A DNA stretch of 64,000 nt from Polynucleobacter sp. JS-JIR-II-b4 (GCF_018687815.1 NZ_CP061306.1:310001-374000), one strand, 5' to 3'. Positions 18,367 through 28,021 are shown, numbered from the stretch's first letter. Notes: generated from the sequence alone by a model not told the origin. Translations and numbers: made by a program.

Positions 18367-19065
18367 TCATTTCAGGTATGGGTCGCCCTCAAGGCGGCTT
18401 CTAACTTGTTTGGCAGGCGTTCCGTAAGCGACTTGATTGCTTGGTAAGTCTTGATTTAAGTAACTATTAGCGCCAATGACGCAATCGCTACCTATCTTTA
18501 GCCCGTGTTTAATTATCGCGCCAATTGAAATAGCAGAACGCAAACCGATTTCAACTGTTCCGCCGGTTATCACTCCTGGTGCTAGAGATGAGTAATCAGA
18601 CATTATGCAGTCATGGTCAATTGAGGATTGAGTATTTATTAAGCAAAATTTGCCAACCTTTGAGTTGGGGCCAATAATTGCATTTGGCATGATCACTGTG
18701 CCTTCTCCAATGGACGCGAATGAGGAGATTATTGCGGATGCATGAACTAAGGGCGGGAATTTCAAATTAGCATGTTTTGACCGTAGTTCATAGTAAATGC
18801 GCTCCCTAGTTGAATTATCACCAATAGCTATTCCAAAGTTATAAAGATCCAAATCCCCCAACTCTGCAATATTTCCCGCTATGTTGATGCCAAGTAAGTT
18901 CTGTCCAATTTTATTTTTGTCTACAAAGCATTTAATTGCATAGCCGGCTGAAAGGGCAACATTTGCAAAGCTTACCGCGTGTCCACCGGCACCAATAATC
19001 ACCAATGATCCTAAGCATGTCGATTTATTGATATGTCTAACATGCTCGTTGTCTATTTTTTGCAT
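18367..19065 (-). CDS. PglD/NeuD-like sugar O/N-acyltransferase, left-handed beta-helix
   Basis: A 232-residue acetyltransferase of the PglD family. The N-terminal nucleotide-sugar-binding part reads LVIIGAGGHAVSFANVALSAG, and the C-terminal part is a hexapeptide-repeat helix (VIMPNAIIGPNSKVGKFCLIN, then SSIDHDCIMSDYSSLAPGV with the catalytic His in the IDHD pattern), ending in the AYGTPAKQVR acetyl-CoA region. The gene is on the minus strand and converges with the aminotransferase, 126 bp apart. It probably acylates the amino-sugar made by that enzyme. The reverse orientation means it needs its own promoter in the AT-rich gap to its right. Confidence 0.87.
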   Translation of the reverse strand: MQKIDNEHVRHINKSTCLGSLVIIGAGGHAVSFANVALSAGYAIKCFVDKNKIGQNLLGINIAGNIAELGDLDLYNFGIAIGDNSTRERIYYELRSKHANLKFPPLVHASAIISSFASIGEGTVIMPNAIIGPNSKVGKFCLINTQSSIDHDCIMSDYSSLAPGVITGGTVEIGLRSAISIGAIIKHGLKIGSDCVIGANSYLNQDLPSNQVAYGTPAKQVRSRLEGDPYLK

Positions 19066-19669
19066 TGAAATTCACTTTTGGTTTGATGGACGCTTTTTAA
19101 TTTTACGTAGTGTAACTACAGAGGTGAGGAATATTAAATTTTTAACCGAGAGATAAAAATAGACTTATCCATCACAGACTACCATTTTTTTGATAAGAAT
19201 CTTCAGAGAGCTGAATAAGACTACATTTACTTGCACAGTAAATTGGCTCTTACTAAATGCCATGATTAATGTATTAAAAATAAGCCTATAGATGCCCAAC
19301 AGGTAAGATATTTGGAGATAAAAAAATTATAATTACAATAAGATCTTGATCATTCTTCTTTATACATCTAAAGCTGTTGGAAAATTCTCTAGCATCAAAT
19401 GTTGGTGGTATCTATAATCTATTCATCAATTCAATGTGTTGAAAATTTAAGTTTTTAATATTACTTTTTTATAGATCAGGCAGAAATAAAGAATCAAAAA
19501 TTTAGAATTTCGGGAATTTTTATAACTAACCCGCTTTAACGTGTTGCAAATTAATTTCAAATAATGGGTAATGATGGAGAAATTAAGAAAATTCCGAAGC
19601 ATATCTACGTAGGGTGTCGATAAAAAATTTAGTTAATGTTGAAAGTCAATTTAAGCAAAAGGTAGCAGT
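19066..19669. other. 604-bp AT-rich gap with a possible gene remnant
   Basis: No convincing gene is present. The gap is strongly AT-rich and must hold promoters for the minus-strand acyltransferase and probably for the plus-strand cluster that starts at 19670. A short frame at 19564-19623 translates to MGNDGEIKKIPKHIYVGCR; its KKIPKHIYVG core resembles the IPKIIH opening of capsular GT32-like transferases, so it may be the stump of a lost gene. That resemblance is short and weak. Confidence 0.5.
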
Positions 19670-20908
19670 GTGAAAAAAATAGGAATTCTTTTTGATGGTT
19701 TTGATTGGTGGGGTGGGGGTATAAGTTTTGTAGAGTTTATTCTGAGCGGAATTGTTAGTTATGCTGAAACTCAAGGTGATTATAAAATATATGTAATTAA
19801 AAAAAATAATATTTCAAGAAAATTACTAAGCTATATTTACTTATGTAAAAATATTTTTAGTAAAAATATACTAAATTCAGTATCTCTTTTTAAAAGTACA
19901 AAGAATCCCTTGGGATCGGAGGCAACTAGACGCTTAAAGAATATTTCACAAAAAATATTATTTATTCAGTATTTTCAAACCTTAGCCTCTCTTAATTCTC
20001 TTCTCCATAAGCACGATATAGATTGCGTGACCTTAACCTTAAAGCCCTTGGGTAAATTGCGCACAAAGTGGATAGGATATGTTCCAGATTGTCAGCATAA
20101 ATATTTCCCGTATTTTTTTTCTGAAAGTGAAATTAAGGCAAGGGATAAATTAATATTGCAGATGTTAAATTGTGCTTCAGATGTAATATGTAATGGAAGA
20201 GAGGTAAGGGCCGACTTGTTGAAGTTTTATGGTCAAGAAATTAATAGCGTACCAAATATTCATTCGTTACCTTTTACCCCATATCTCTCCCGTACTCAAA
20301 TTGAGGCAGCATATAATCCTAGCCATAACTTAAAAAAATACGGTTTGAAAAAAAATCAGTACTTTATTATCTGTAATCAATTTTGGGCGCACAAAGATCA
20401 TGCTACTGCATTCGTTGCTTTCAATAATTTTTATAAAAATTTAGATAATGCTGAAAGCGATTGGCATTTAGTTTGCACGGGAGCACAAAATGATTATCGA
20501 GACCCAAGTCATTTTGAAAAGCTAACTAAATTATTGGAAGAGCTAAAGATTAAAAGCCAAGTTATATTAACTGGTCATATTGATCGATTGGATCAACTGT
20601 GTCTGTTGGCTATGTCCGCTGGTGTCATTCAGCCCACGCTTTTTGAGGGTGGTCCCGGTGGAGGGGCAGTTTATGATGGAGTTTCTTTGGGAAAGGTTTG
20701 TTTTACCACCAGTATTCCAATTAATTTAGAGGTTGAAGCGGAGCAGATTGAGTATTTCCCTCCGGGGGACTCAGATGAATTAAGTAAATTACTGAACCAT
20801 CAAGCCTTGTTGATGGAAGATAAAGATATTTGCGTCGAAAAACTAGTGGAAAAAAGTAAAAAAAATCAGTTAAATTTGGGGAAATTTATATATTCTATTA
20901 TTAAATGA
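19670..20908 (+). CDS. Glycosyltransferase, GT4-like
   Basis: A 412-residue GT-B type transferase. The N-terminus is MKKIGILFDGFDWWGGGISFVEF, with glycine-rich acceptor loop. In the second half YFIICNQFWAHKDHATAFVAF and LTGHIDRLDQLCLLAMSAG lead into QPTLFEGGPGGGAVYDGVSLGK, the place of the E-x7-E donor motif; the spacing is altered. A GTG start at 19670 is used, about 8 bp after AAAAGGTAG. Composition is much more AT-rich than the capsule operon to the left, as are the next two genes, which suggests a segment acquired separately. Substrate unknown. Confidence 0.8.
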   Translation: MKKIGILFDGFDWWGGGISFVEFILSGIVSYAETQGDYKIYVIKKNNISRKLLSYIYLCKNIFSKNILNSVSLFKSTKNPLGSEATRRLKNISQKILFIQYFQTLASLNSLLHKHDIDCVTLTLKPLGKLRTKWIGYVPDCQHKYFPYFFSESEIKARDKLILQMLNCASDVICNGREVRADLLKFYGQEINSVPNIHSLPFTPYLSRTQIEAAYNPSHNLKKYGLKKNQYFIICNQFWAHKDHATAFVAFNNFYKNLDNAESDWHLVCTGAQNDYRDPSHFEKLTKLLEELKIKSQVILTGHIDRLDQLCLLAMSAGVIQPTLFEGGPGGGAVYDGVSLGKVCFTTSIPINLEVEAEQIEYFPPGDSDELSKLLNHQALLMEDKDICVEKLVEKSKKNQLNLGKFIYSIIK

Positions 20909-20941
20909 TAGTTTATTTAAAATGGATATTATATAAATATA

Positions 20942-21757
20942 ATGCTTAAACTCTATTGGTGGAATAAAGAAAATTTCGGAGATTGGATTTCTCCATATAT
21001 TTTTAAAAAATATTTAATCCCATATAAATATAGTGAGTTGATTGATGCCGATGTTGTATCCTTAGGCTCTACTCTTGGATGGAGTATTAAATCTTTTAAA
21101 TTCATATTTCGAAGAAAAGAATTATCAGTTTTGGGTACAGGTTGCATGTCTAATTTTAGTTTATCTTTTTTTGACAAAATTAGAGTTAAATCTCATAAAT
21201 TTTTATTATTGAGAGGGCCCTTAACTTTAAATATATTTAGGAACTATGCTGGTATTCATACTCCATGTGGAGACCCTGGTCTACTAGTTGGAATATTTAA
21301 TGAAGCAGCTAAAATTAAAAATTATGAATGTGGAATCATACCTCACCACTCTCAATATTTAGACTTTCTAAAAATTGATATTCCTTCAAAATGGAAGTTA
21401 ATAGACCCAAGAACAACTGATTGCGAAGAAGTAATTAACGCAATAGCAGATTGTGAATTTATAATGAGTCAATCTCTTCATGGGTTAATTGTTGCAGATT
21501 CTCTTCAGATTCCAAATGCTTGGATATGGAACCGCGACCTACATGAAGGAGGAAAGTTTAAATTCTTTGACTATTTTTTAACTGTTAAAAGACCATCCCC
21601 TTTGGTTTATCAATTTGAAGATTTTAGCGATATTAATTTGGATAATTTTGAAACAATTAAATATAATAAATTTCTAATAGATAAAAATACTCTTGAAAGT
21701 AGACAGAGAGTAATAATAGAAGCATTTAATCTTGTAAAAAATAAATATCCTATTTAG
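20942..21757 (+). CDS. Polysaccharide pyruvyl transferase family protein
   Basis: A 271-residue protein of the pyruvyl-transferase family, which adds a pyruvate ketal from phosphoenolpyruvate to a sugar of the polymer and so gives it negative charge. The opening YWWNKENFGDWISPYIFKKY is typical (N-x-GD near residue 11), ALSVLGTGCMS-like and RGPLT segments follow, and the C-terminal MSQSLHGLIVADSLQIP is the conserved SLHG-x-I-x-A motif with the active-site His. It starts 33 bp after the preceding gene. AT-rich like its neighbours. Confidence 0.87.
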   Translation: MLKLYWWNKENFGDWISPYIFKKYLIPYKYSELIDADVVSLGSTLGWSIKSFKFIFRRKELSVLGTGCMSNFSLSFFDKIRVKSHKFLLLRGPLTLNIFRNYAGIHTPCGDPGLLVGIFNEAAKIKNYECGIIPHHSQYLDFLKIDIPSKWKLIDPRTTDCEEVINAIADCEFIMSQSLHGLIVADSLQIPNAWIWNRDLHEGGKFKFFDYFLTVKRPSPLVYQFEDFSDINLDNFETIKYNKFLIDKNTLESRQRVIIEAFNLVKNKYPI

Positions 21758-21767
21758 TTATATTAAT

Positions 21768-23000
21768 GTGAAAAAAAATAATAATTTTATTAATATCTAC
21801 CTAGTATTAATTCCATCTCTCATGTTTATAGAGATGAAAGTTGTAGGACGACTCTACTTATCTGAGGCTATCCTTCTATGTATTTTGCCTTTTGTGTATA
21901 GGATTCGCTCAAGACTTCTTTTCTCTCACTGGCCAAAAACTTTAATATTCCTAATAATACTGTGGCTTACTTCACAAATACTGACTGATATCATCAGGAT
22001 GACACCTTTTGAGGACTGGACTAGGGGTTGGTCAAAGATTATTTTCTTATTAACGGATTTTATTGCTATATATTTATTAATAGATAATAGGGTAAATCGT
22101 TATTTATTATTTGCACTGGGCTTGGCATTTGGAAAATTGCTTACTTTTTACTTTAATCCCAATATTTATGCTATAGACGAACCTTGGAAGTTTGGATACG
22201 GAGCTGCAATTACCATCTTAGCAGTCATTTATGTTCAGTTGGGAATTTCTAAAAGGTCCGTACTATATAACATTAGTATATTAATTATCTTAGCTTTTGC
22301 TAATATATTTATGGGGTTTAGGTCTCTTGGTGCAGTTTGTTTGGCAACTGCCATTATGTTTTACGTACTTATTAATAATCAAAATAAAGTTGTACGGATT
22401 AAATTTAAAAATATCGTATTTTTATTGACATTAGGTATTATTTCATTTTTCATTTTTTATAAAATGTATGAATATATGGCGCTATCTGGATTATTGGGGG
22501 CTGTACAAGAAGATAAATTTTTAAATCAATCATCAGGTGATTTTGGTTTCCTATTGGGTGGTCGCAATGAACTTTTCGCATCGGTACAGGCCGTTATTGA
22601 CTCTCCATTAATTGGTCATGGATCTTGGGCTAAAGATCCTAAGTATCGAGATATTATGTTTGATGCATTAATTGAGCATGGTTATATCAGTGACAACTTA
22701 ATTATCAATGATAATGATTTAATTCCATCGCATTCTCATATAATGGGTGCATGGGTTGAAGCTGGACTAATGGGAGCTTTATTTTGGATTTGGACTGTTA
22801 GTATTTCTTTTAAAACATTATCTAGGCTTCTTGCTGGCCCTAACCCATTATTCATCTTGGCATCTTTTTTCACTATTGGATTTATTTGGGATATAATATT
22901 TTCTCCTCTCGGTGCTGAAGCTAGGGTTAACGATGCTTTTACATTATCTTTGATGATTTATGTATTAACTTATAATAATAAAAATATAAAAAAATATTAG
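21768..23000 (+). CDS. O-antigen polymerase/ligase-like membrane protein (Wzy/WaaL type)
   Basis: A 410-residue polytopic protein with 10 or more hydrophobic segments and a large loop (about residues 245-330) between late helices. The loop end reads IPSHSHIMGAWVEAGLMGALFW, the H-x-x-x-x-W-E-x-G-x-x-G pattern seen in Wzy_C/WaaL-type proteins. It therefore polymerises repeat units or ligates glycan in the periplasm. The start is GTG at 21768, 10 bp after the pyruvyl-transferase stop. It is the intact counterpart of the frameshifted polymerase at 3191-4443 and could supply the polymerase function for the locus. Confidence 0.85.
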   Translation: MKKNNNFINIYLVLIPSLMFIEMKVVGRLYLSEAILLCILPFVYRIRSRLLFSHWPKTLIFLIILWLTSQILTDIIRMTPFEDWTRGWSKIIFLLTDFIAIYLLIDNRVNRYLLFALGLAFGKLLTFYFNPNIYAIDEPWKFGYGAAITILAVIYVQLGISKRSVLYNISILIILAFANIFMGFRSLGAVCLATAIMFYVLINNQNKVVRIKFKNIVFLLTLGIISFFIFYKMYEYMALSGLLGAVQEDKFLNQSSGDFGFLLGGRNELFASVQAVIDSPLIGHGSWAKDPKYRDIMFDALIEHGYISDNLIINDNDLIPSHSHIMGAWVEAGLMGALFWIWTVSISFKTLSRLLAGPNPLFILASFFTIGFIWDIIFSPLGAEARVNDAFTLSLMIYVLTYNNKNIKKY

Positions 23001-23016
23001 ATTTTATGATTTCTAT

Positions 23017-23823
23017 ATGAGAATATCTATTGTTACGATTTCATTTAATCAGGCCCAATTCTTGGAGGAGGCAATCTGCTCAGTATTGGATCAGGATTAC
23101 CATGATGTTGAATATATAGTTGTAGACCCTGGCTCAACTGACGGCAGTAGAGAGATTATTGAAAAGTATCGCTCGAGAATTTCAAAAGTGATACTTGATT
23201 CAGACTTTGGTCCCGCAGATGGCCTTAATAAGGGGTTTGCAGTAGCTACTGGTGAGATTTTTGGTTTTCTTAATTCGGATGATGTGCTTGAAAAGGGGGC
23301 ACTTTCGAGCGTTGTTTATTATTTTGATAAATTTCCATTGATAGATGTCATATCTGGAAATACTTTTATAGTTGATTCGAATGGGCATTTAATACGACGT
23401 TTCTTTTCCGATAGGTATTCAATTTGGATGGCTGCCCATCACGCAGCAATTCTCTCTCAAGCATCCACATTTTTTCGATCAAAAAGTTATTTAAATGCTG
23501 GCGGCTTCAACATTAAAAACCGAATTGCATGGGATGGTGAGCTTTACTTGGATATGGCTTTATCGGGTGCTCGTTTTGCTTGTGCAACTGAATTTTGGAG
23601 CAAATTTCGGATTCATCAGGAGGGGATTACTGGCTCGGGAAAATTAGACAATCTCTATAGTGATTACTATGACCATATCTTTACTAAGGTTATGGGCCGA
23701 AGTCCAACAAAGCTAGATAGGGCACTCACTTTTCTCGCCCGATTTATAAGAAAAATTAAAAACCCTAGCGACACAAAAGAACGCTTATTTTACGGTCCAA
23801 TTTATAGAGCTTCTTCTACTTAA
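23017..23823 (+). CDS. Glycosyltransferase, family 2
   Basis: A 268-residue GT-A transferase. It opens MRISIVTISFNQAQFLEEAI, has the nucleotide-contact segment VDPGSTDGSREIIEKY, the metal-binding LNSDDVLEKGAL near residue 90 and a later AWDGELYLDMALSGA region with the catalytic acid. The pattern resembles WcaA/WcaE-like GT2 enzymes in colanic-acid-type clusters. It follows the polymerase by 16 bp and the next gene starts one base after its stop, so it is in the same operon. Confidence 0.9.
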   Translation: MRISIVTISFNQAQFLEEAICSVLDQDYHDVEYIVVDPGSTDGSREIIEKYRSRISKVILDSDFGPADGLNKGFAVATGEIFGFLNSDDVLEKGALSSVVYYFDKFPLIDVISGNTFIVDSNGHLIRRFFSDRYSIWMAAHHAAILSQASTFFRSKSYLNAGGFNIKNRIAWDGELYLDMALSGARFACATEFWSKFRIHQEGITGSGKLDNLYSDYYDHIFTKVMGRSPTKLDRALTFLARFIRKIKNPSDTKERLFYGPIYRASST

Positions 23824-23824
23824 T

Positions 23825-24799
23825 ATGCGTATTTTAATTACTGGGGGATCAGGATTTATCGGAACTAATTTGTTGGAATATTTTATTCAACAAAATCATG
23901 AAGTATGCAATTTTGATATAGTTGAACCTCGAAATTCTGCTCACTATTCTTATTGGCATAAAGGGGATTTGCTTGAACTTGAGAAATTGCAATCGGCTAT
24001 CTTAGAGTTCTCCCCACAGATAATTTTTCATTTAGCTGCTAGAACAGACTTAAATGGGCATTCAATTGATGATTATCCTGCCAATACAACTGGAGTAAAA
24101 AATCTTATTACTGCAATTCAAGGCGTCAATTCGCTAGAGCGAATAATATTTGCCTCAAGTCGACTAGTTTGCAAGATTGGTTATGTGCCGAAGGACGAGT
24201 TCGACTATTGCCCAACTACCCCTTATGGTGAAAGCAAGGTAATTGGAGAGGAAATAGTACGTAATGCTTCCTCCAGCCTGAAATGCCTCAGTTTTATTGT
24301 AAGGCCGACATCTATTTGGGGTCCTTGGTTTGATGTACCCTATAAAAACTTCTTCCTAACCATTTCAAATAGTCATTACGTCCACCCGGGTGAAGGTAGC
24401 GTACTTAAGTCATTTGGTTTTGTTGGTAACACCGTTTATTGTCTTGACAGGTTGATGAATGCATCCAAGGATGTAGTTGCTAATCAGAATTTTTATCTCG
24501 CTGACTATCCGCCTATTAATCTCAAGTTATTTGCTATTCAGATTCAGCAGAAAATTGGCGTCAATCCAATTAAAACTCTTCCAATATTTTTATTGAGAGC
24601 AATTGCCTGTTTCGGTGACTTTTTGAAATTCTTGGGCTGGAAAAATCCTCCTTTAACCTCATTTCGACTGAGTAACTTAATAACACCTATGGTTTACGAC
24701 ACTGCTCCATTGGAAACTCTTTCTGGGGACTTGCCATACAGCATGGAAGAGGGTGTCGACATCACTATTAATTGGTTGCGTACTCAAGGCGATATTTAA
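23825..24799 (+). CDS. NAD-dependent epimerase/dehydratase (extended SDR)
   Basis: A 324-residue nucleotide-sugar enzyme. The Rossmann motif is GGSGFIGTNLLEYF at the N-terminus, HLAARTDLNG sits at the usual strand-4 place, and the catalytic Tyr-x-x-x-Lys is in TPYGESKVIGEE (about residue 138). The classic Ser/Thr appears as FASSRLV. It modifies a nucleotide-activated sugar, but the exact substrate (epimerisation or reduction) is not readable. The next gene starts in its stop codon (TAATG). Confidence 0.88.
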   Translation: MRILITGGSGFIGTNLLEYFIQQNHEVCNFDIVEPRNSAHYSYWHKGDLLELEKLQSAILEFSPQIIFHLAARTDLNGHSIDDYPANTTGVKNLITAIQGVNSLERIIFASSRLVCKIGYVPKDEFDYCPTTPYGESKVIGEEIVRNASSSLKCLSFIVRPTSIWGPWFDVPYKNFFLTISNSHYVHPGEGSVLKSFGFVGNTVYCLDRLMNASKDVVANQNFYLADYPPINLKLFAIQIQQKIGVNPIKTLPIFLLRAIACFGDFLKFLGWKNPPLTSFRLSNLITPMVYDTAPLETLSGDLPYSMEEGVDITINWLRTQGDI

Positions 24800-25947
24800 T
24801 GGGTGAGAAGCATCTTTTTCGAATAGTTCATGTAGCCGAGGATATGGCCAAAGTGTCAGGAGGTATTCCTGCGGTAGTTTGTCAACTTTCAGCACATCTT
24901 GCTTCAAGTTGTAACCATATTGATATAGCGCATGCAACTGGTAACCCTAGGTTGGCCCTATTCAATACAGAGGTGCACAATTTCCCTCCTAGCGGCTGGG
25001 GGAATTCATGGTCTTTGGGTCCTAGCCTGCGTCTTGGGCTATCTAATCTTATAAGCCCTAATAAAGAAAGTGGCCAAATACTTCATATTCATGGCGCCTG
25101 GTCAGCCCCACAATTTTTTGCAGCACGTAGAGCTCATAAAGTTGGCGTGCCATTTGTCTTTACAGCACACGGGATGTTGGAGCCTTGGCTTTGGAATCAA
25201 CAGGGTTGGCGAATTAAGATGAAGAAAGAGGCTTACTGGGCAGCAATGGCTTATCCCGCTTTAAAAAATGCTAGTGCACTACATGCTATTACTCCTCTTG
25301 AGCGTGACTCACTATCTCGTCTATTTCCGCGTAAAAGTATTTCAGTTATTCCAAATGCAATTGAAGTAAGTGAGCAGGATTTGGGCCATCCTACCCAAGC
25401 GGAGCGAACAAAGAGCATCTTGTTTCTAGGTCGAATTGAGCCCAAGAAAGGTGTAGACATACTTCTTCATGCATTTTCAATTGCCTCTATTGGCAAAGAA
25501 TGGGCAATGGATATTGTTGGTCCCATATGGTCAGATGCTTACATGGAGTCATTAAGATCAATTGCCAAGAAAAGTGGTGTAGGTGATAGGGTGCGATTTC
25601 ATGGGCCAGTGTTTGGCGAAGAAAAACTGAGGCTAATTGATCGGGCATGGGTACTCGCAGCCCCCTCACACTCAGAAGTAATGGGCCTTGTCAATTTGGA
25701 GGCTTCTGCTAGATGCTTGCCTTCAATCACTACTTATCAAACTGGTTTACATGATTGGGAGAGGGGTGGGGGGATACTAATTGAGCCCAGTATTAATGCC
25801 TTGAAGCGAGCATTAGAAAATGCATGTTCTTGGAGCGATCTAGAGCAACGCGAGCGAGGGCTGTCCAGTCAGCGTTTAGTGTTTGAGCGCTATAGTTGGC
25901 ACGCAGTGAAACCGCAGTGGATAGAGCTATACAATTCATTATTATAA
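24799..25947 (+). CDS. Glycosyltransferase, family 4
   Basis: A 382-residue GT-B enzyme. The start at 24799 is preferred over an in-frame site 27 bases upstream because ATG overlaps the epimerase stop by one base and gives MGEKHLFRIVHVAEDMAKVSGG. Visible motifs: SGGIPAVVCQLSAHLA, the HGAWSAPQFFAARRAHK and FTAHGMLEPW acceptor-domain pair common in WcaC/WcaI-like enzymes, FLGRIEPKKGVDILL at the second-domain start, and the donor motif EVMGLVNLE near residue 290. It should add one sugar to the lipid-linked unit. Confidence 0.9.
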   Translation: MGEKHLFRIVHVAEDMAKVSGGIPAVVCQLSAHLASSCNHIDIAHATGNPRLALFNTEVHNFPPSGWGNSWSLGPSLRLGLSNLISPNKESGQILHIHGAWSAPQFFAARRAHKVGVPFVFTAHGMLEPWLWNQQGWRIKMKKEAYWAAMAYPALKNASALHAITPLERDSLSRLFPRKSISVIPNAIEVSEQDLGHPTQAERTKSILFLGRIEPKKGVDILLHAFSIASIGKEWAMDIVGPIWSDAYMESLRSIAKKSGVGDRVRFHGPVFGEEKLRLIDRAWVLAAPSHSEVMGLVNLEASARCLPSITTYQTGLHDWERGGGILIEPSINALKRALENACSWSDLEQRERGLSSQRLVFERYSWHAVKPQWIELYNSLL

Positions 25948-25963
25948 ATAGGGTTACTCAAGA

Positions 25964-26704
25964 ATGATTTCTCAGCTTATTAGATTCTTAGAATTAATTA
26001 ATACTCCTGGTGCTCTATTGGCATTAATAAGCTGGCCAAAATTTTCACTTGCATCCTACAAGATTATTTCAAGAGCCAAACTAGCTGGTGTTGTCCCAAA
26101 AACAGTAATTGATGTTGGTGCCAATGTAGGACAATTTACCGTAGCTTCAGATAAGCTCTTTAAAAAAGTCAATATTTTTCCAATTGAGCCCGATCCGCGC
26201 ACTGCAATCAAATTGAAAAAAAACGCTGGTTCACGCCTGGAAGAGAATATTCGGGTGACTGCAATTGGTGACATTATTGAATCTGGAATACTTAGAGTAA
26301 ATAGCGACTCACAAGTGAGTTCATTATTGCCGCTGGGTATTGACAGAATTGAGTCTTTTCCGGCATCTAAAGTAATTGAGGAAATTTGTATTCCAATAAC
26401 TACACTTGATGCTTTGTTCAATGGGATTCATTTAGAGCGCCCAATCCTATTAAAGATTGATGCACAAGGTTACGAGGATCGAATAATTCTTGGTGCAAGT
26501 AAAACTTTAAAAAATATTCAATGGGTATTGATTGAAGTTTCATTTTCAAAGCTTTACGACGGGGAGCGAGATTTTGAAACAATTGTGACTTTATTAAAAA
26601 AACATGGCTTTCGATTTATAAAACCTTTAAATTTTCATGTCTCCCCCAATACGGGGGAAATAATTGAAATGGATGCATTATTCGAATTAGAGTCAAAAGA
26701 TTAA
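25964..26704 (+). CDS. FkbM-family methyltransferase
   Basis: A 246-residue SAM-dependent methyltransferase. The SAM motif is VIDVGANVGQFTVASDKLF (about residue 45), followed by IFPIEPDPRTAIKLKKN, and the FkbM core continues to LKIDAQGYEDRIILGA and IQWVLIEVSFSKLYDGE. Members methylate sugar hydroxyls or other oxygen atoms in polysaccharide clusters. It lies between two glycosyltransferase genes with short gaps (16 and 18 bp), so it probably caps or decorates a sugar of the repeat unit. Confidence 0.92.
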   Translation: MISQLIRFLELINTPGALLALISWPKFSLASYKIISRAKLAGVVPKTVIDVGANVGQFTVASDKLFKKVNIFPIEPDPRTAIKLKKNAGSRLEENIRVTAIGDIIESGILRVNSDSQVSSLLPLGIDRIESFPASKVIEEICIPITTLDALFNGIHLERPILLKIDAQGYEDRIILGASKTLKNIQWVLIEVSFSKLYDGERDFETIVTLLKKHGFRFIKPLNFHVSPNTGEIIEMDALFELESKD

Positions 26705-26722
26705 TGACATCCAAAAACCTAT

Positions 26723-27961
26723 ATGAAGATATTGCTATACGGGATTAACTACGAGCCAGAATTAACGGGAGTCGGAAAATACACTGGTGAGATGGCGCGC
26801 TGGCTTGTTACTCGAGGCCATGATGTTCGGGTGGTAACAGCCATGCCGTATTATCCCCAGTGGAAAGTGAATGGTAAAAATTGGTATAGAAGAGAAATTT
26901 TGGGTGGTGTTCAAGTATGGCGTTGCCCACTTTATGTGCCACCTAACCCAAGTGGCTTAAAGAGGGTTTTAAATCTTGCAAGTTTTGCACTTACCAGCAT
27001 ACCTATTATGCTGCGACAGATTTTTTGGCGTCCTGATGTGGTTTGGGTCGTTGAGCCAGCCTTAATATGCACTCCAGGGGGATTGATAGTGGCCCTGCTT
27101 TCAGGGGCAAAGACTTGGTTACATATACAAGACTTTGAGGTAGATGGTGCTTTTGATTTAGGTTTGGTGAAATCGCATACGCTTAAGCGCATCGCCCTAG
27201 TTTGCGAACGATTGGTGATGAAGTGCTTTGATAGAGTTTCTACAATCTCAGATAATATGTTGTTGTTGCTGCAATCTAAGAGGGTAGCGACTCACAAAAC
27301 TTATTTCTTCCCTAATTGGGTTGATACTGCATTTATTAAGCCTATTAGTATTCACGAATCAAAACACTCTTCCAATCGTGTGATAAGTTATCGCTCAGAA
27401 TGGGGAATTCCTGATGAAGCAATCATTGCTCTATATTCAGGCAATATGGGAGAGAAGCAAGGCCTGGAAACTGTGATAGACGCAGCCCGGAAACTGCATG
27501 ATGAGAAAAGTATTTTTTTTGTTATGTGCGGAGATGGTGCGGCATTTCCCCGCCTTCGCAAAATGGCGCTCGAATTAAAAAATATTCACTGGATTCCCTT
27601 GCAGCCTTTTAATTGTCTCAATGAGCTATTGAATGTTGCTGATATCCACTTGCTACCACAGTTGGCCGGTGCTGCGGATTTGGTAATGCCCTCCAAGCTA
27701 ACTGGGATATTTGCAAGTGGTCGACCGGTAGTAGCAACAGCAGAGTATGGAACGGGTATTTATAAAACGGTGGCAAAAAGTGGGGGTGGCATTTTAGTTG
27801 CGCCCAATAACTCGGAAGACTTGGCATCAGCTATTATTGAGCTTGCTGATAATCCTGAAAAAAGACAACATCTTGGATCCTCAGCCCGGGATTATGCAAT
27901 CAAACACTTTGATATTAATGAAATCCTTTCTCGTTTTGAATCGGAGTTGATGGGCTTGTAG
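26723..27961 (+). CDS. wcaI: WcaI-like glycosyltransferase, family 4
   Basis: A 412-residue enzyme closely following the colanic-acid WcaI pattern: MKILLYGINYEPELTGVGKY, MPYYPQWKVNGKNWYRRE, VWRCPLYVPPNPSGLKRVLN, HIQDFEVDGAFDLGLVK and YSGNMGEKQGLETVIDAAR. The donor-site region is LPQLAGAADLVMPSKLTGIFASGRPVVAT. In colanic acid WcaI is thought to add fucose, but sequence similarity does not fix the sugar here. A terminal 60-bp gap separates it from the initiating transferase. Confidence 0.92.
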   Translation: MKILLYGINYEPELTGVGKYTGEMARWLVTRGHDVRVVTAMPYYPQWKVNGKNWYRREILGGVQVWRCPLYVPPNPSGLKRVLNLASFALTSIPIMLRQIFWRPDVVWVVEPALICTPGGLIVALLSGAKTWLHIQDFEVDGAFDLGLVKSHTLKRIALVCERLVMKCFDRVSTISDNMLLLLQSKRVATHKTYFFPNWVDTAFIKPISIHESKHSSNRVISYRSEWGIPDEAIIALYSGNMGEKQGLETVIDAARKLHDEKSIFFVMCGDGAAFPRLRKMALELKNIHWIPLQPFNCLNELLNVADIHLLPQLAGAADLVMPSKLTGIFASGRPVVATAEYGTGIYKTVAKSGGGILVAPNNSEDLASAIIELADNPEKRQHLGSSARDYAIKHFDINEILSRFESELMGL

Positions 27962-28021
27962 TCTATGTTTTTAAGTATCTTCTTATGCATCAGATTTTAA
28001 TTAATTATTTAAAGAGTATTT

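Noticed and set aside
19655..19672. GGTAGCAGTG resembling the RfaH ops element before the 19670 gene
   Set aside because: One extra base compared with GGTAGCGTG and it overlaps the start codon, so it is not at a leader position; likely chance.
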